Positions 8,219 through 17,348 of a DNA stretch of 64,000 bases are shown here, piece by piece. How positions within the stretch are numbered: the stretch's first letter is position 1; each line of letters starts with the position of its first letter. The DNA is from UBA6055 sp965214085. GTDB lineage: Bacteria > Chloroflexota > Anaerolineae > Aggregatilineales > Phototrophicaceae. Both the position numbers and the translations under genes were made by a program. The stretch is taken from assembly GCA_965214085.1 (NCBI GenBank), contig OZ243937.1:2728001-2792000 (forward strand), read 5' to 3'. The notes beneath the pieces were generated by a model, which saw only the letters and a program-made list of their open reading frames with translations, had not been told where the DNA came from and did not search any database.

Positions 8219-10104
8219 GGCGATTCCACTTGTATTGTGGTGAGGACCGCGCTGCCAACAGTCGCCGCGCTGTTTTCGACACTCTCGTCAGCGGCGCATT
8301 CGTCCAGCGGCAGCGGCTCACAGACTACTAAGCCGATGACCAAGTCGTATTCGCCGGCGGGCATATTCGCGGGCAAGCGCAATTCGTATTGGTCGACGAT
8401 GTAGCCCTGGGGCCCCCAAGGCGCGTTGCCAGGCTGCGAGTTCTGGGCTTGTACTTGTGGCGCTCCAGCGGCGGACATGCGCAAGAAGCTGGAATAAGCG
8501 TCGGTCGGTTGCTTGAGCGCGTACCAGTAGGCTTTTAAGACGAGTCTGTCGCCCGGTCTAAGGACATCCGCGTTCAGATCGTAGCCGAGCAGCTGTACGT
8601 TGCCGTCAAGCGAAACCTTGTGCTGAACCTGAGCCGGCAGCGCTTGGCCCGGCGGTGAACTGATCCAGGCGATACCTTCGCGAAAGGTGATCAGCAGGCT
8701 CAAGAGCGCGATCGCCCCGCCCAGAAGAATGCCGACGACGCTCGTCCGCGACAGAGCCGGCGTCGTCCAGTAGGGTCGCGGCCTGAGCTGCCAATTTCGC
8801 AGGCGCCAGGAAATAGCTAGGGCTAGCAACAGGCACGCGGCCACTACGAGCGCGCTGATATCCCCGACCGCGATCAAGGTCAAGGCATGCGGCTCCACCG
8901 CGGTCTCCAACAAAGTCTGCCATCCGGGTACGTAGAGCAGCGGGATGACCGTCACGATGGGAGCGGCGACGAGTATCGCGATCGCGCTGCTTTGATAGCG
9001 GCTATTCAGGCGCGCCAGCCAAATGCCATTCATGCCCGCCACAAGCGCCAGGCAAGCGGCGGACGGCCCCAGCAGGCGCGCTGGCTCGCCCAGCTGCCGC
9101 AAGAACGGCGTGCCGCTCCACAGCCCGGCCGCTGCCGGCTGCATCATTGCGATGAGGATGAAAGCGAGGCCCGCGTAAAAAGCCGTGCCGAGGAAGGCGT
9201 TTGGGTGCCGCGTGCGATAACCGCCGATGTAAAGCGCCAGAGCCGCCAACGCGCCCAAGCCGGCCAGTCCCCATTGCGCCAAGCCCAGATTCGGCAGTTC
9301 GCTCAAGCCGTTGATCGCGGCGCCGGCATCTTGCAGCGGCGGCATGGAGAGCAGATCCTCCAGAGTCAAGAAGCTGCCGCTGAACGCTGTAAGGGCGGGC
9401 GCAGACGCTTGCGCGGTAGGCAACCAGACCGTTGCGCTAACGAGAATGCCCAGCAGCATAGCCAGCCCAGCCAAGACGCTGGAATGGGCGCGCATCTGGC
9501 CGGCTTCGCGGTTGAATTGCTGTATCAGCGTCTCAAAGAGCAGCCAGGGCAAGATGATGCCGGTCAATGTCAGCGCAGTCGTCAGGCGGCTGTGCAGCAG
9601 CGCGGCTTGCAGGAAGCAGACCAGCAGAAAACTCGCCGGCTTGGGTTTGTCGCGCAGGGCGTCAACGCGCCAGAGCAGCAGCGGAAACAGCGCAAACGCC
9701 AGCAACTCGCTATAGGCGCCACGAGCATAAGGCGTGTCAACCATCAGCGTTGGGCTATAGACGTAGACGAGACCGGCAATCAGCGCGCCCAGCGGGCCAC
9801 AGCGCCGCTTGCAGAACAGATACATCCCGCCGCTGCAAAGCGCAAAACACAGCAGAAGCAGCCCGCCTTCAGGGCTTGACAGCGATATTTGCGCGCCCAA
9901 AGGCAAGCCCGGATCAAACGCCAGCGGCACTACGAGGAAGAGCGTCAGCAGCAGGCACAGGAGCAGTCCTGGGTCAAACCTTGGGCGCAGGTTGCTGAAA
10001 TTTATCACGAGCCGATACTCGCCTATTCGTCGTCGAGCGTAGGCCTTGTCTCGCGCCTGTTGGGCCGGCGACAGAAAGCCTTTTCCCAGCGAATCAGTAT
10101 ACAT
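8215..10104 (-). CDS. Large multispanning membrane protein, PTPS-related type
   Basis: About 629 residues with some ten to twelve hydrophobic segments in the first 490 residues and a C-terminal extracytoplasmic beta-rich domain of about 130 residues. The segment YVYSPTLMVDTPYARGAYSE followed by LLAFALFPLLLW closely matches the conserved patch of the '6-pyruvoyl-tetrahydropterin synthase related' membrane family, which resembles GT-C glycosyltransferases and YfhO-like proteins. No enzymatic role is established for that family. The frame is open up to 10188, but the extra codons lie in and next to a family A element, so MYTDSL at 10104 is preferred; no good ribosome site decides this. Confidence 0.75.
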   Translation of the reverse strand: MYTDSLGKGFLSPAQQARDKAYARRRIGEYRLVINFSNLRPRFDPGLLLCLLLTLFLVVPLAFDPGLPLGAQISLSSPEGGLLLLCFALCSGGMYLFCKRRCGPLGALIAGLVYVYSPTLMVDTPYARGAYSELLAFALFPLLLWRVDALRDKPKPASFLLVCFLQAALLHSRLTTALTLTGIILPWLLFETLIQQFNREAGQMRAHSSVLAGLAMLLGILVSATVWLPTAQASAPALTAFSGSFLTLEDLLSMPPLQDAGAAINGLSELPNLGLAQWGLAGLGALAALALYIGGYRTRHPNAFLGTAFYAGLAFILIAMMQPAAAGLWSGTPFLRQLGEPARLLGPSAACLALVAGMNGIWLARLNSRYQSSAIAILVAAPIVTVIPLLYVPGWQTLLETAVEPHALTLIAVGDISALVVAACLLLALAISWRLRNWQLRPRPYWTTPALSRTSVVGILLGGAIALLSLLITFREGIAWISSPPGQALPAQVQHKVSLDGNVQLLGYDLNADVLRPGDRLVLKAYWYALKQPTDAYSSFLRMSAAGAPQVQAQNSQPGNAPWGPQGYIVDQYELRLPANMPAGEYDLVIGLVVCEPLPLDECAADESVENSAATVGSAVLTTIQVESP

Positions 10105-10143
10105 GCTGCTGCAAAGCGCTTCAATTTGTGATCGACAGGCCGT

Positions 10144-10397
10144 CAGGGCAATCGCATCAAAATGAATCTGCGCAACTATAATCATCATACAAACTAAAAT
10201 CTAACCACAGAAACACAGAGAGCACAGAGAAAAGTCTATAATTTATAGATATTGTGAAATTGCACTTCAATCTTGAACCCTGTGATAAGCATTTCACCCA
10301 TTTGTATGTCGATTCTAGAGGATTTCTGCCCCGAACAAACTTATACTCAGTGTTCTCTGTGCATCTGTGGTGAAAATATTTTGATGCGATTGCCCGG
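10144..10397. mobile_element. Family A MITE-like element, copy A2
   Basis: Left end CAGGGCAATCGCATCAAAAT at 10144, right end ATTTTGATGCGATTGCCCGG plus two bases ending at 10397. The flanks CAGGCCGT (10136-10143) and CAGCCCGT (10398-10405) match at seven of eight positions, as expected for an old 8-bp target duplication. Internal ACCACAGAAACACAGAGAGC and its inverted partner near 10355 match the other copies. It occupies the gap between two divergently transcribed genes. Confidence 0.85.
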
Positions 10398-10466
10398 CAG
10401 CCCGTGCCGAGCGAGCGGTTTCAAGGTATCTTTAGCGCAGGCGGATGAGACGAAAAGTGGCAACTG

Positions 10467-12506
10467 ATGGCTGATGAAAGCGCTCGAGAACAAGCGACCT
10501 ACCGGCGGCGCATCAAGGCCTGGGCCATGTACGATTGGGCCAATTCGGCCTTCGCCACCACGATTTTAGCCAGTCTGCTGCCCATCTACTACAGCACGGT
10601 GGCCGGCAGCGCCTTGCCCAGCGAAGCCACCGCCACGGCATACTGGACGCTGACCCTCAGCTTTTCGCTATTTGTGCTGGCCATCTTGTCGCCCATCCTC
10701 GGCGTCGTTTCCGATGTCATGCGCAGCAAGAAGCGATTTCTGTCCATCTTCATCGGCGCGGGAGTGGTGGGCACGGGTTTGCTGGTATTCGTCGGCACGG
10801 GCGATTGGCTGCTGGCGTCGCTGTTTTTTGTGCTGGGGCGCATCGGCTTTGGCGGCTCCATAGTCTTTTATGACGCGCTGCTGCCGCATGTAGCGCGCCA
10901 GGAAGACCGCGACTGGGTGTCTTCGCGCGGTTATGCCATGGGTTACTTGGGCGGCGGCATCCTGCTGGCGATCAACGTGGCGATGTTCTACTTCATCCCC
11001 GACAGCTTGTTAGAGAATGCCGGCATTCGTTTGTCCTTCCTCAGCGTCGCCCTATGGTGGCTGCTATTTTCGCTGCCGATTCTGCGGCGCGTGCCCGAGC
11101 CGCCTGCGTTGACCGCCACCTTGAAGCGCGGCGAAAATGCGCTGGGCGTCAGCCTGCGGCGGCTGCGACAGACCTTCCGCAACATCCGCCACTACCGCGA
11201 GCTATTCAAGTACCTGGTCGCTTTCCTCATCTATAACGACGCCATCGGCACCATCATTGCAGTAGCGGCGATTTACGGCGCCGAGTTGGGCTTTGGGCTG
11301 GAAGAATTGGTGCTGGCCATCTTGATGGTGCAATTCGCCGGCATCCCCTTCAGCATCATCTTTGGACGCCTGCCCGCGCATAATGACCAGCGCGCGCCCT
11401 TTTATCTGGCTTTCATTCTGATCAACGCCATCGCCCTGCCTATCCTGGGCATCACGCTGGCGCAAACCTTGCCCGCGAATGTGACCGGCGCCCCGCCAGC
11501 GCCCTACGTGACGCAAGGCGAGTTCGTCGGCGCAGGCGAGTACACGCTGACCGGCGACGCCTTCTCCGCGAGCGGCGAGTGGCGGACGGAGATTGTGCCC
11601 GGTGATGCACTGATTGGCGAAGGATTCATGGGCGGCTTAACCGCCTTGCTGACCGGCCTGCCAGATGATCTGCGCTATGCCGTCAGCGCTGACCCGGACG
11701 CGGCGCAGACCTTCGCTTTTATCGGGAAGACCTTGGAGCTGACTTACCGGCTGTCGCCCGACGGCGGCACAATCGGCTTTGTGCTCGACGGCGAGGCGCT
11801 CAGCGATGGCGACGGAGGCCTGCTGCTAGTCGACACCTTCGGCGAGACACTGCGCTATGGGGAGACCGCGACCATCGAGATCGCCACGGCCGGCTTGCAT
11901 ACGCTGGAGGTCATCAACGCGGGCGGGCAGACGGAGGGCGAAAGCGGCGGCCTCATCGCCATCTCAAAGATCGAGGTGCTGGCGCCGGCCCGGCAAAGCA
12001 GCCTGCCGATCATCGCGCTTATCATCCTCGGCTTTGAGATTGTGGCGCTGTTGCTGGCGCGGCTGCTGCGCTCGCGCTTTGTCGGCTTGTCAAATTGGCT
12101 CGACACCCGCCGCAGCATCTTGCTCTCGCTGCTCGTTTACAGCATCGTCGCCTGCTGGGGTTTTGTGCTGGACGCCACGCTGGAGTTCTGGATGCTGGCG
12201 CTGATGGTGGCGATGGTGCAAGGCGGCAGCCAAGCGCTGAGCCGCAGCTTGTACGCCAGCTTGTGCCCGACAGCCAAAAGCGGGGAGTTCTTCGGCTTTT
12301 ACGCCATCATGGAGAAATTCGCCTCGATCATCGGCCCGCTGATATTCGCTTTCGCCGGCATCGCCCTGGGCAGCAGCCGGCCGGCGATTCTGAGTTTGAT
12401 TCTGCTATTCGCGCTGGGCGGCTACCTGCTCAGCCGCGTCGATATCGCCGGAGGGCAGCGCGTCGCGCTTGAAGAGGATGCCGAGCACGGGATCGCGAGT
12501 CGCTGA
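10467..12506 (+). CDS. UMF1/Atg22-type MFS transporter with an inserted extracytoplasmic domain
   Basis: A 679-residue major-facilitator protein. The N-terminus KAWAMYDWANSAFATTI is the signature of the UMF1/vacuole effluxer Atg22-like family, whose bacterial substrates are mostly unknown. Transmembrane segments run to about residue 333. A soluble, beta-rich insert follows at about 334-508 (from TLPANVTGAPP to VLAPARQSS), and the remaining segments complete the carrier. Family members are usually near 430 residues, so the extra length is nearly all this insert. The insert has an alternating Gly/Thr/Glu strand pattern like a lectin or carbohydrate-binding module, which is only an impression. 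Confidence 0.88.
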   Translation: MADESAREQATYRRRIKAWAMYDWANSAFATTILASLLPIYYSTVAGSALPSEATATAYWTLTLSFSLFVLAILSPILGVVSDVMRSKKRFLSIFIGAGVVGTGLLVFVGTGDWLLASLFFVLGRIGFGGSIVFYDALLPHVARQEDRDWVSSRGYAMGYLGGGILLAINVAMFYFIPDSLLENAGIRLSFLSVALWWLLFSLPILRRVPEPPALTATLKRGENALGVSLRRLRQTFRNIRHYRELFKYLVAFLIYNDAIGTIIAVAAIYGAELGFGLEELVLAILMVQFAGIPFSIIFGRLPAHNDQRAPFYLAFILINAIALPILGITLAQTLPANVTGAPPAPYVTQGEFVGAGEYTLTGDAFSASGEWRTEIVPGDALIGEGFMGGLTALLTGLPDDLRYAVSADPDAAQTFAFIGKTLELTYRLSPDGGTIGFVLDGEALSDGDGGLLLVDTFGETLRYGETATIEIATAGLHTLEVINAGGQTEGESGGLIAISKIEVLAPARQSSLPIIALIILGFEIVALLLARLLRSRFVGLSNWLDTRRSILLSLLVYSIVACWGFVLDATLEFWMLALMVAMVQGGSQALSRSLYASLCPTAKSGEFFGFYAIMEKFASIIGPLIFAFAGIALGSSRPAILSLILLFALGGYLLSRVDIAGGQRVALEEDAEHGIASR

Positions 12507-12714
12507 GCGCTTCGCCAGCGGCTGATATAATGAAGTAGACTAGAAGTAAAATAAGTTAGTCATGCGAAAAAGCTAGACTAGTAGGGGCGACCAATCTGGT
12601 CGCCCGCTCCGCTGCAACTCGTGGTTTCGGGCTGTCTCCCCTACAGATAGTTGCTCTGGTGAAATTTGCATTACTATATTGGCTTTACTGATTAGTGAGA
12701 CGAGAGCGAAAACG
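12507..12714. other. Intergenic stretch with possible -10 box and C-type hairpin
   Basis: Between the MFS gene and the second peroxiredoxin there is no gene. TGATATAAT at 12523-12531 is an extended -10-like sequence with only a poor -35 (CTGAGC). The palindrome at 12585-12605 is described separately. Nothing else stands out. Confidence 0.5.
12585..12605. repeat. Family C short palindrome (solo copy)
   Basis: GGGCGACCA, loop ATC, TGGTCGCCC: a perfect 9-bp stem with a 3-base loop, preceded by GTAG. The outer six bases recur at 26.3, 30.3, 37.7, 53.0 and 56.3 kb, while the inner three pairs differ but mostly still pair. There is no T-run, so a simple terminator role is not shown. Confidence 0.75.
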
Positions 12715-13191
12715 ATGCCACAAGTTGGACAAGCAGCGCCGGACTTTGAACTGTTGAATCAAGACGGGGAGGCTGTGCGGCTCAGCGATTATCGCGGCCG
12801 GCGCGTGATCATCTTCGCCTTTCCCAAAGCCAACACCATGGGCTGCAATAATCAAGCCTGCTCCTTCCGCGATGTCTTCCCGCAGATCGAAGCGCAGAAC
12901 GCCGTCGTGCTCGGCGTCAGCTCCGACAGCGTCGAGACCCTGGCGGGCTGGAAGCAGCGCAAGCAATTGCAGTATGACTTGCTCGCCGACCCCGACCACA
13001 AGATGCTGGACGCATGGGATGCCTGGGGCTTCAACTTGTTCCACATTATCAAGCTGCCAATTTCCGCCACGCGCTCGTACTGGGTCATCGATGAAGCTGG
13101 CATCCTGGTTGAGCAGCAGATCGGCGTGGGTCCGCAAGAGAGCGTCGACAAAGCGCTGGCGGCTGTCGCGCGGCTGGCGGCTTCTAGCTAG
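12715..13191 (+). CDS. Second BCP-type peroxiredoxin
   Basis: A 158-residue paralogue of the peroxiredoxin at 6.15 kb. The shared start MPQVGQAAPDFELLNQDG fixes the ATG at 12715. The active site reads PKANTMGCNNQACSFRD: the P-x3-T-x2-C motif and the resolving Cys are kept, but the usual Thr-Thr between them is Asn-Asn. It also has a longer segment near residues 105-125 (NLFHIIKLPISATRSYW). Expected role is thioredoxin-dependent peroxide reduction in the cytoplasm. Its neighbours on either side are unrelated, so it is probably transcribed alone. Confidence 0.88.
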   Translation: MPQVGQAAPDFELLNQDGEAVRLSDYRGRRVIIFAFPKANTMGCNNQACSFRDVFPQIEAQNAVVLGVSSDSVETLAGWKQRKQLQYDLLADPDHKMLDAWDAWGFNLFHIIKLPISATRSYWVIDEAGILVEQQIGVGPQESVDKALAAVARLAASS

Positions 13192-13282
13192 AAGCGAAGC
13201 GTCGGGAAAAAGGCACTAGCCCTCGGCGGCAGCGCGAGTATCATAGCGTCCGACATCAGCATAATTTCAGACGGACTGGACA

Positions 13283-14308
13283 ATGAGACTTCTCCTCATC
13301 GGCTTCGGCGTGGTGGGCCAGGGACTGGCCCAAATCCTGCACGACAAATCGGCGCAACTGAAGCAAGCGCAGGGATTCGCCGCGCAAATTGTCGGCGTCG
13401 TCACCGGCAGCAAAGGCTCGCTCTTTCACGCTGAGGGGCTGGACAGCGCCGGCCTGCTGGCGGCAGCGCAGAGCGGCAGCTTGACAGAATATCCCGAGGT
13501 TTCGGGATTGCGCCGCGGCTGGTCAGCGAGCGAAATGATCGCCGCCGGCGGGGCTGATGTACTGGTCGAAGCGAGCCCCACCAACCTGGAAAGCGCGCAG
13601 CCGGCGCTGTCCATTTGTCATCAAGCGCTGGAGGCGGGTTTGCATCTGGTGCTGGCTAACAAGGGGCCCGTCGCGCTGGATTACGCCAACCTGCGAGCGA
13701 CGGCGCGGGCAAGCGGCCTGCAGCTGCGCTACGAAGCCACGGTGATGGCCGGCACGCCGACCATGCAGCTGGCGGAAGAGGCGCTGGCCGGCTGCGAGAT
13801 TCGCTCGGCGCGCGGCATCTTAAACGGCACGACCAACTACATGCTGACGCAGATGGAAGGCGGCCTGTCTTACGCCGAGGCGCTGGCGCAGGCGCAAGCC
13901 CTGGGTTACGCCGAGACCGACCCCAGCGGGGATGTCGAAGGTTGGGATGCGGCTGGCAAAGTATTGATATTGGCCAACGCCCTTTTCGGCAGCAGCCTGA
14001 CCATGGCCGATCTGGACGTCAGCGGCATCACGCGGATCAGCGCTGATGACATGGCGGCCGCGGCTGCAGCCGGCGAGCGCTACAAGCTGATCGCCCAAGC
14101 GACGCCAACCGGCGGCTCGATCAAAGCGCTGCGCCTGCCGCTCACGGACCCGCTGGCAAGCGTCACCGACGCCGCCAACGCCATCACGCTTGAGACGGAT
14201 CTGCTGGGCGATGTTACGCTGATCGGCGCGGGCGCGGGCCAACTGGAAACCGGCAGCGCGATCCTGTCCGACTTGCTGGCGATACAGCGTATGGCAAACC
14301 CGATGTAG
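13283..14308 (+). CDS. hom: Homoserine dehydrogenase, short form
   Basis: Catalyses NAD(P)H reduction of aspartate semialdehyde to homoserine, the branch point to threonine and methionine; cytoplasmic. The Rossmann motif GFGVVGQGLA is at residues 7-16, and the family signature GILNGTTNYMLTQME is at about 176-190, followed by the GYAETDPSGDVEGWDAAGK substrate loop. At 341 residues it lacks the C-terminal ACT domain of the roughly 430-residue form, so it may be insensitive to threonine feedback (inference). No other threonine-pathway genes are adjacent. Confidence 0.93.
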   Translation: MRLLLIGFGVVGQGLAQILHDKSAQLKQAQGFAAQIVGVVTGSKGSLFHAEGLDSAGLLAAAQSGSLTEYPEVSGLRRGWSASEMIAAGGADVLVEASPTNLESAQPALSICHQALEAGLHLVLANKGPVALDYANLRATARASGLQLRYEATVMAGTPTMQLAEEALAGCEIRSARGILNGTTNYMLTQMEGGLSYAEALAQAQALGYAETDPSGDVEGWDAAGKVLILANALFGSSLTMADLDVSGITRISADDMAAAAAAGERYKLIAQATPTGGSIKALRLPLTDPLASVTDAANAITLETDLLGDVTLIGAGAGQLETGSAILSDLLAIQRMANPM

Positions 14309-14369
14309 CCGGCGGCCGAAACTGTCGCGTAAATTGTTCGTAAATTGTATAGGCGCGGCCGACGCGCCT

Positions 14370-14399
14370 TTGATATTCGATTTACAACTATGCTATACT
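14370..14399 (+). promoter_or_regulatory. Sigma-70-type promoter before pspA
   Basis: TTGATA (14370-14375), 18-base spacer, TATACT (14394-14399) preceded by TGC, an extended -10. It lies 53 bases before the PspA start, in the only AT-rich part of this gap. No sigma-54 -24/-12 element, as used by PspF systems, was seen. Confidence 0.6.
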
Positions 14400-14451
14400 G
14401 GCTGCAATCCGCAGTTGGCAATTCTAAACTCAGTAAGGGGAAAATCCGAAG

Positions 14452-15132
14452 ATGCCATCTATCCTACAGAAGGTCCGCACGTTATTCAGCGCCAATATGC
14501 ACGGCATGATTGACCGCGCGCTGGAAACCAATTCGCTAAGAGTTATGGACGAGTATATCCGCCAGGTCGAACGCAATTTGGAAGCGCTGGATGACTCGGC
14601 CGCGACCGTCGGCGGAACGGTGCGCACGCTCAAGCGCAAATACGATGAATATTCCAATCAATCCGACAAATTGGACCGCGACATTGATACCTTGATTTTG
14701 CGGGGCAAAAACGACCTCGCCGCCGCCGCCCAAGCCGAGATGAATACCAAGCAAGAATTGGCGCAGGAATATTACGAGCAGTGGCAATCCCAGGAAGAGC
14801 AGTACCAAAGCATGCTCAATATGCGCTTGAAGCTGGAGAGCCGCCTGACTACGGTCAAGCAGGAACGCGAGAAGATGCGCTCCTTGATGGAACTGGCCGA
14901 AACCAAGCAGGTTATGACCAAAACCCTGAAAGCCATGGACAAGCTCGATACCTCAGGCGACCAGGAAATCGACAGCCTGCTGGATTCCATTTATTCCAAG
15001 ATAGACGAAGAAGACGCGCGCGCCGAATTGGCCAGCCGCAAGCTCTCCGACCAGATTGAAGACACGGTGGGCATCGGCCAGGTTGAGCTGCAGCTGGAAG
15101 AGCGCCGTCAACGCTTGTTGGGCGACAACTGA
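14452..15132 (+). CDS. pspA: PspA/IM30 family membrane-stress protein
   Basis: A 226-residue, almost wholly coiled-coil protein. MPSILQKVRTLFSANMHGMI forms the N-terminal amphipathic helix, and the long heptad region (about 25-200) is typical of PspA/Vipp1, ESCRT-III-like proteins that assemble on and stabilise stressed inner membranes. It begins the two-gene set with the membrane coiled-coil protein at 15183 and has its own promoter-like sequence upstream. PspBC and PspF homologues are not visible nearby, so regulation probably differs from the enterobacterial system. Confidence 0.92.
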   Translation: MPSILQKVRTLFSANMHGMIDRALETNSLRVMDEYIRQVERNLEALDDSAATVGGTVRTLKRKYDEYSNQSDKLDRDIDTLILRGKNDLAAAAQAEMNTKQELAQEYYEQWQSQEEQYQSMLNMRLKLESRLTTVKQEREKMRSLMELAETKQVMTKTLKAMDKLDTSGDQEIDSLLDSIYSKIDEEDARAELASRKLSDQIEDTVGIGQVELQLEERRQRLLGDN

Positions 15133-15182
15133 TCGCCATTGTTTGACAACACAGACGACTTCCGCAGGAGCTGAAAGCCGCC

Positions 15183-16169
15183 ATGACCGTCGACCGTGAG
15201 GCTCGCCAGAAAGTGATAGGCGCGCTATTCGCCAATGCGCTGCTGCGTTGGGAGACGCTTGTCACACTGATGGTCACGGCCATCCTGTTCATTTTTGTAC
15301 AGGATGTCAGCCTGCCCTTTATGGAGTGGCAGTCTTGGTATTGGCTGGTGCTAGGCGGCTTGGCGGAGACTGTGCTGGTCGCCTCGACGCTGACTGACCC
15401 GGAAGCGACTGAGCAGGCCCTGGCGGAGGACTTTGAGCGCGAATACGATCTGCGCAATATCCGCAACCGCGTCTCGCGCGAGCGGCTGCGCGACGCCTTC
15501 GAGTATCGGCGCAATATGCTCAAGCTGGTGGACGCCTCTCGCGGCGCCATGCGGACGCGCCAGCGCAATCTAATCGCCGGCATCAATGACTGGATCGCCC
15601 ACATGTACAGCCTGGCGAACCGCATCGACTATTTCGAGAACAACGACCTGGCCGCGCGCGACTTGCAGCAGGTGCCGCGCAAGATTGAACAAGTCAAAGC
15701 GCGCATCGCCACGGAGAAACACGAAGCCATGCGCCACGACCTGGCTCAGCAGCTCAAATTGCTGCAGCGGCAGCTGGTCAGCCTGGAAGCCAGCGCCAGC
15801 ATCATCAAGCGCGCCGAGATCCAATTGGAAAGTACGCTGTCGGCGCTGGGCACGGTCTACGCGCAAATGTCCTTGTTAGGCACCAAGGACACCAACAGCA
15901 TCCGCGGGCAGCGGCTGGGCGTCGAGATCAAAGACGAGATTGACAAGCTGCAAGATACGATCGACGCCATGGACGAGGTGCATTTACACGGCCAGAACCT
16001 GGGCTTCGACTTCAATGATTCACTCTATCTCGATCAAGCCGACGCCATCGACCGCGCCGAAAAAGAATCGCGCGAGCGGCTAGGTGAAGTCAGCGCCAAA
16101 GCGCCGGAAGACAGCGACATCCTCGCCGGCCTCGACGAAGCTGACGAGCGGGTCCAGCCTGAGCGCTAG
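15183..16169 (+). CDS. Membrane-anchored coiled-coil protein next to PspA
   Basis: An unrecognised 328-residue protein. Two hydrophobic segments near residues 20-65 (TLVTLMVTAILFIFVQ and WYWLVLGGLAETVLVA) should place it in the membrane. The rest, about 75-300, is highly charged and helical with long heptad stretches (LKLLQRQLVSLEASASIIK). It starts 50 bases after pspA in the same direction with AGGAG upstream, so it is probably cotranscribed. I infer a membrane partner or anchor for PspA, but no named family is recognised. Confidence 0.75.
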   Translation: MTVDREARQKVIGALFANALLRWETLVTLMVTAILFIFVQDVSLPFMEWQSWYWLVLGGLAETVLVASTLTDPEATEQALAEDFEREYDLRNIRNRVSRERLRDAFEYRRNMLKLVDASRGAMRTRQRNLIAGINDWIAHMYSLANRIDYFENNDLAARDLQQVPRKIEQVKARIATEKHEAMRHDLAQQLKLLQRQLVSLEASASIIKRAEIQLESTLSALGTVYAQMSLLGTKDTNSIRGQRLGVEIKDEIDKLQDTIDAMDEVHLHGQNLGFDFNDSLYLDQADAIDRAEKESRERLGEVSAKAPEDSDILAGLDEADERVQPER

Positions 16170-16250
16170 CAGTTGACCCCGCGCTTCCCTCGACAATTCG
16201 CCGCGCCGTGTAAGACTCCTTTTACTCATGGGAACTCGCGCGCAAAACCG

Positions 16251-17255
16251 CTAATCGAAAGACTCGACAATGGCCTCGCGCTTGCTTTTGCCCGGGCGCA
16301 GACTCTGCAGCTGCCGCACCAAACGCGGTGTCTCGCGTTCGATATTGATAGTGTCTTCAAGCAAGTTAACCAGCGTCGAAGCCGCGATCACCAGCGTCAA
16401 ATAGATGTAGGCGGTCACGGCGTAGGTTTCCACGTAGCGGAACGAGCGTCCCGATGACAGTTTGGCGATCTGCGTTACATCGCGGATGCCCAGGAAAGCC
16501 AGCAAGGACGAGTCCTTTATCATCGCCACGAAGTCGTTGCCCAGCGGCGGCAGCACATTACGGAAAGCCTGCGGCAAGACGATGGAACGCATCGTTTGCC
16601 AATAGGTCATACCCACGGAATAGGCGGCTTCAAATTGGCCTTTGGGAATGGACTGAATACCGGCGCGAATCGTCTCCGACATATAGGCGCCGTAAGTCGC
16701 GCCTAGAGCCACGATAGCTGTCATGGGCGAGCTGCCGCGCCAGATTATGTCGGGGATATCCGCATTGCCGATCAAGTCGCGCAGGTTCACCAGCAGCACA
16801 TCGTTGAGCATATCGCGCATGGCCGGCACCACGATAAAAGCCGTGACCAGCAGAACGATCAGAATAGGTATGCCGCGCATGACGCTCACGTAGACCGTGC
16901 AAATGTTGTAGGCGCTTATACGCAGGATGCGCAGCGCTGCCCGTCTGAAGGTCTGCCGGGATTGCGGCGGATCAGGCGGGTTGGAGCGGATAATGCCGAC
17001 CACAACCGCCACGCAGAGCGCGGATAGATACGACGACGCGCTGACGAAGAGCGTCATGACCAAGCCTTCGATCAGCTGATTAAAGATATTGGAATAGACC
17101 GAATCGGTCAGAATGCTGATCGCCAACAGCACGCCCAGCAGCACCAGAAACAAGAACCAATAGGGGAAAGTATAAACCCGCGAGAAGCGCATGGCTCGCC
17201 CGCGTGATTCGGCTATGATTTCATTTAGATCTGGCTCAGGCAGCTGCGATGACAT
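16251..17255 (-). CDS. Polar amino-acid ABC transporter permease
   Basis: A 334-residue inner-membrane permease of the His/Glu/Gln/Arg/opine family. The conserved loop GAYMSETIRAGIQSIPKGQF followed by EAA and the downstream QAFRNVLPPLGNDFVAMIKD segment, which contacts the ATPase, are clear. It carries about 100 extra residues before the core, with two hydrophobic segments and the basic loop NPPDPPQSRQTFRRAALR, longer than the usual 220-residue family members. The start at 17255 has AAGGAT upstream. It follows the binding-protein gene, separated by a hairpin terminator. No ATPase gene is present in the window. Confidence 0.92.
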   Translation of the reverse strand: MSSQLPEPDLNEIIAESRGRAMRFSRVYTFPYWFLFLVLLGVLLAISILTDSVYSNIFNQLIEGLVMTLFVSASSYLSALCVAVVVGIIRSNPPDPPQSRQTFRRAALRILRISAYNICTVYVSVMRGIPILIVLLVTAFIVVPAMRDMLNDVLLVNLRDLIGNADIPDIIWRGSSPMTAIVALGATYGAYMSETIRAGIQSIPKGQFEAAYSVGMTYWQTMRSIVLPQAFRNVLPPLGNDFVAMIKDSSLLAFLGIRDVTQIAKLSSGRSFRYVETYAVTAYIYLTLVIAASTLVNLLEDTINIERETPRLVRQLQSLRPGKSKREAIVESFD

Positions 17256-17269
17256 AATCAATCCTTAGC

Positions 17270-17301
17270 GAAACAAAAGGGGACAGGGCGAACCCTGTCC
17301 C
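17270..17301 (-). terminator. UUCG hairpin terminator between binding protein and permease
   Basis: On the minus strand GGGACAGGG, loop TTCG, CCCTGTCCC, then CTTTTGTTT. This is a perfect 9-bp stem with the very stable UUCG tetraloop and a T-rich tail, 48 bases after the binding-protein stop and 15 before the permease start. It would let only part of transcription through, giving more binding protein than permease. Confidence 0.8.
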
Positions 17302-17348
17302 AGCCAATTTTGCATTCAGATGTCGGATTCGGCTTGCGGCCTGTCCAC

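Noticed and set aside
8887..9879. 330-codon open frame opposite the PTPS-related membrane gene
   Set aside because: Its product is Gln/Arg-rich and repetitive, as expected from antisense reading of a hydrophobic protein.
10105..10188. Upstream start of the PTPS-related membrane gene
   Set aside because: Those codons fall within and beside family A element A2 and are unlikely to be original coding sequence.
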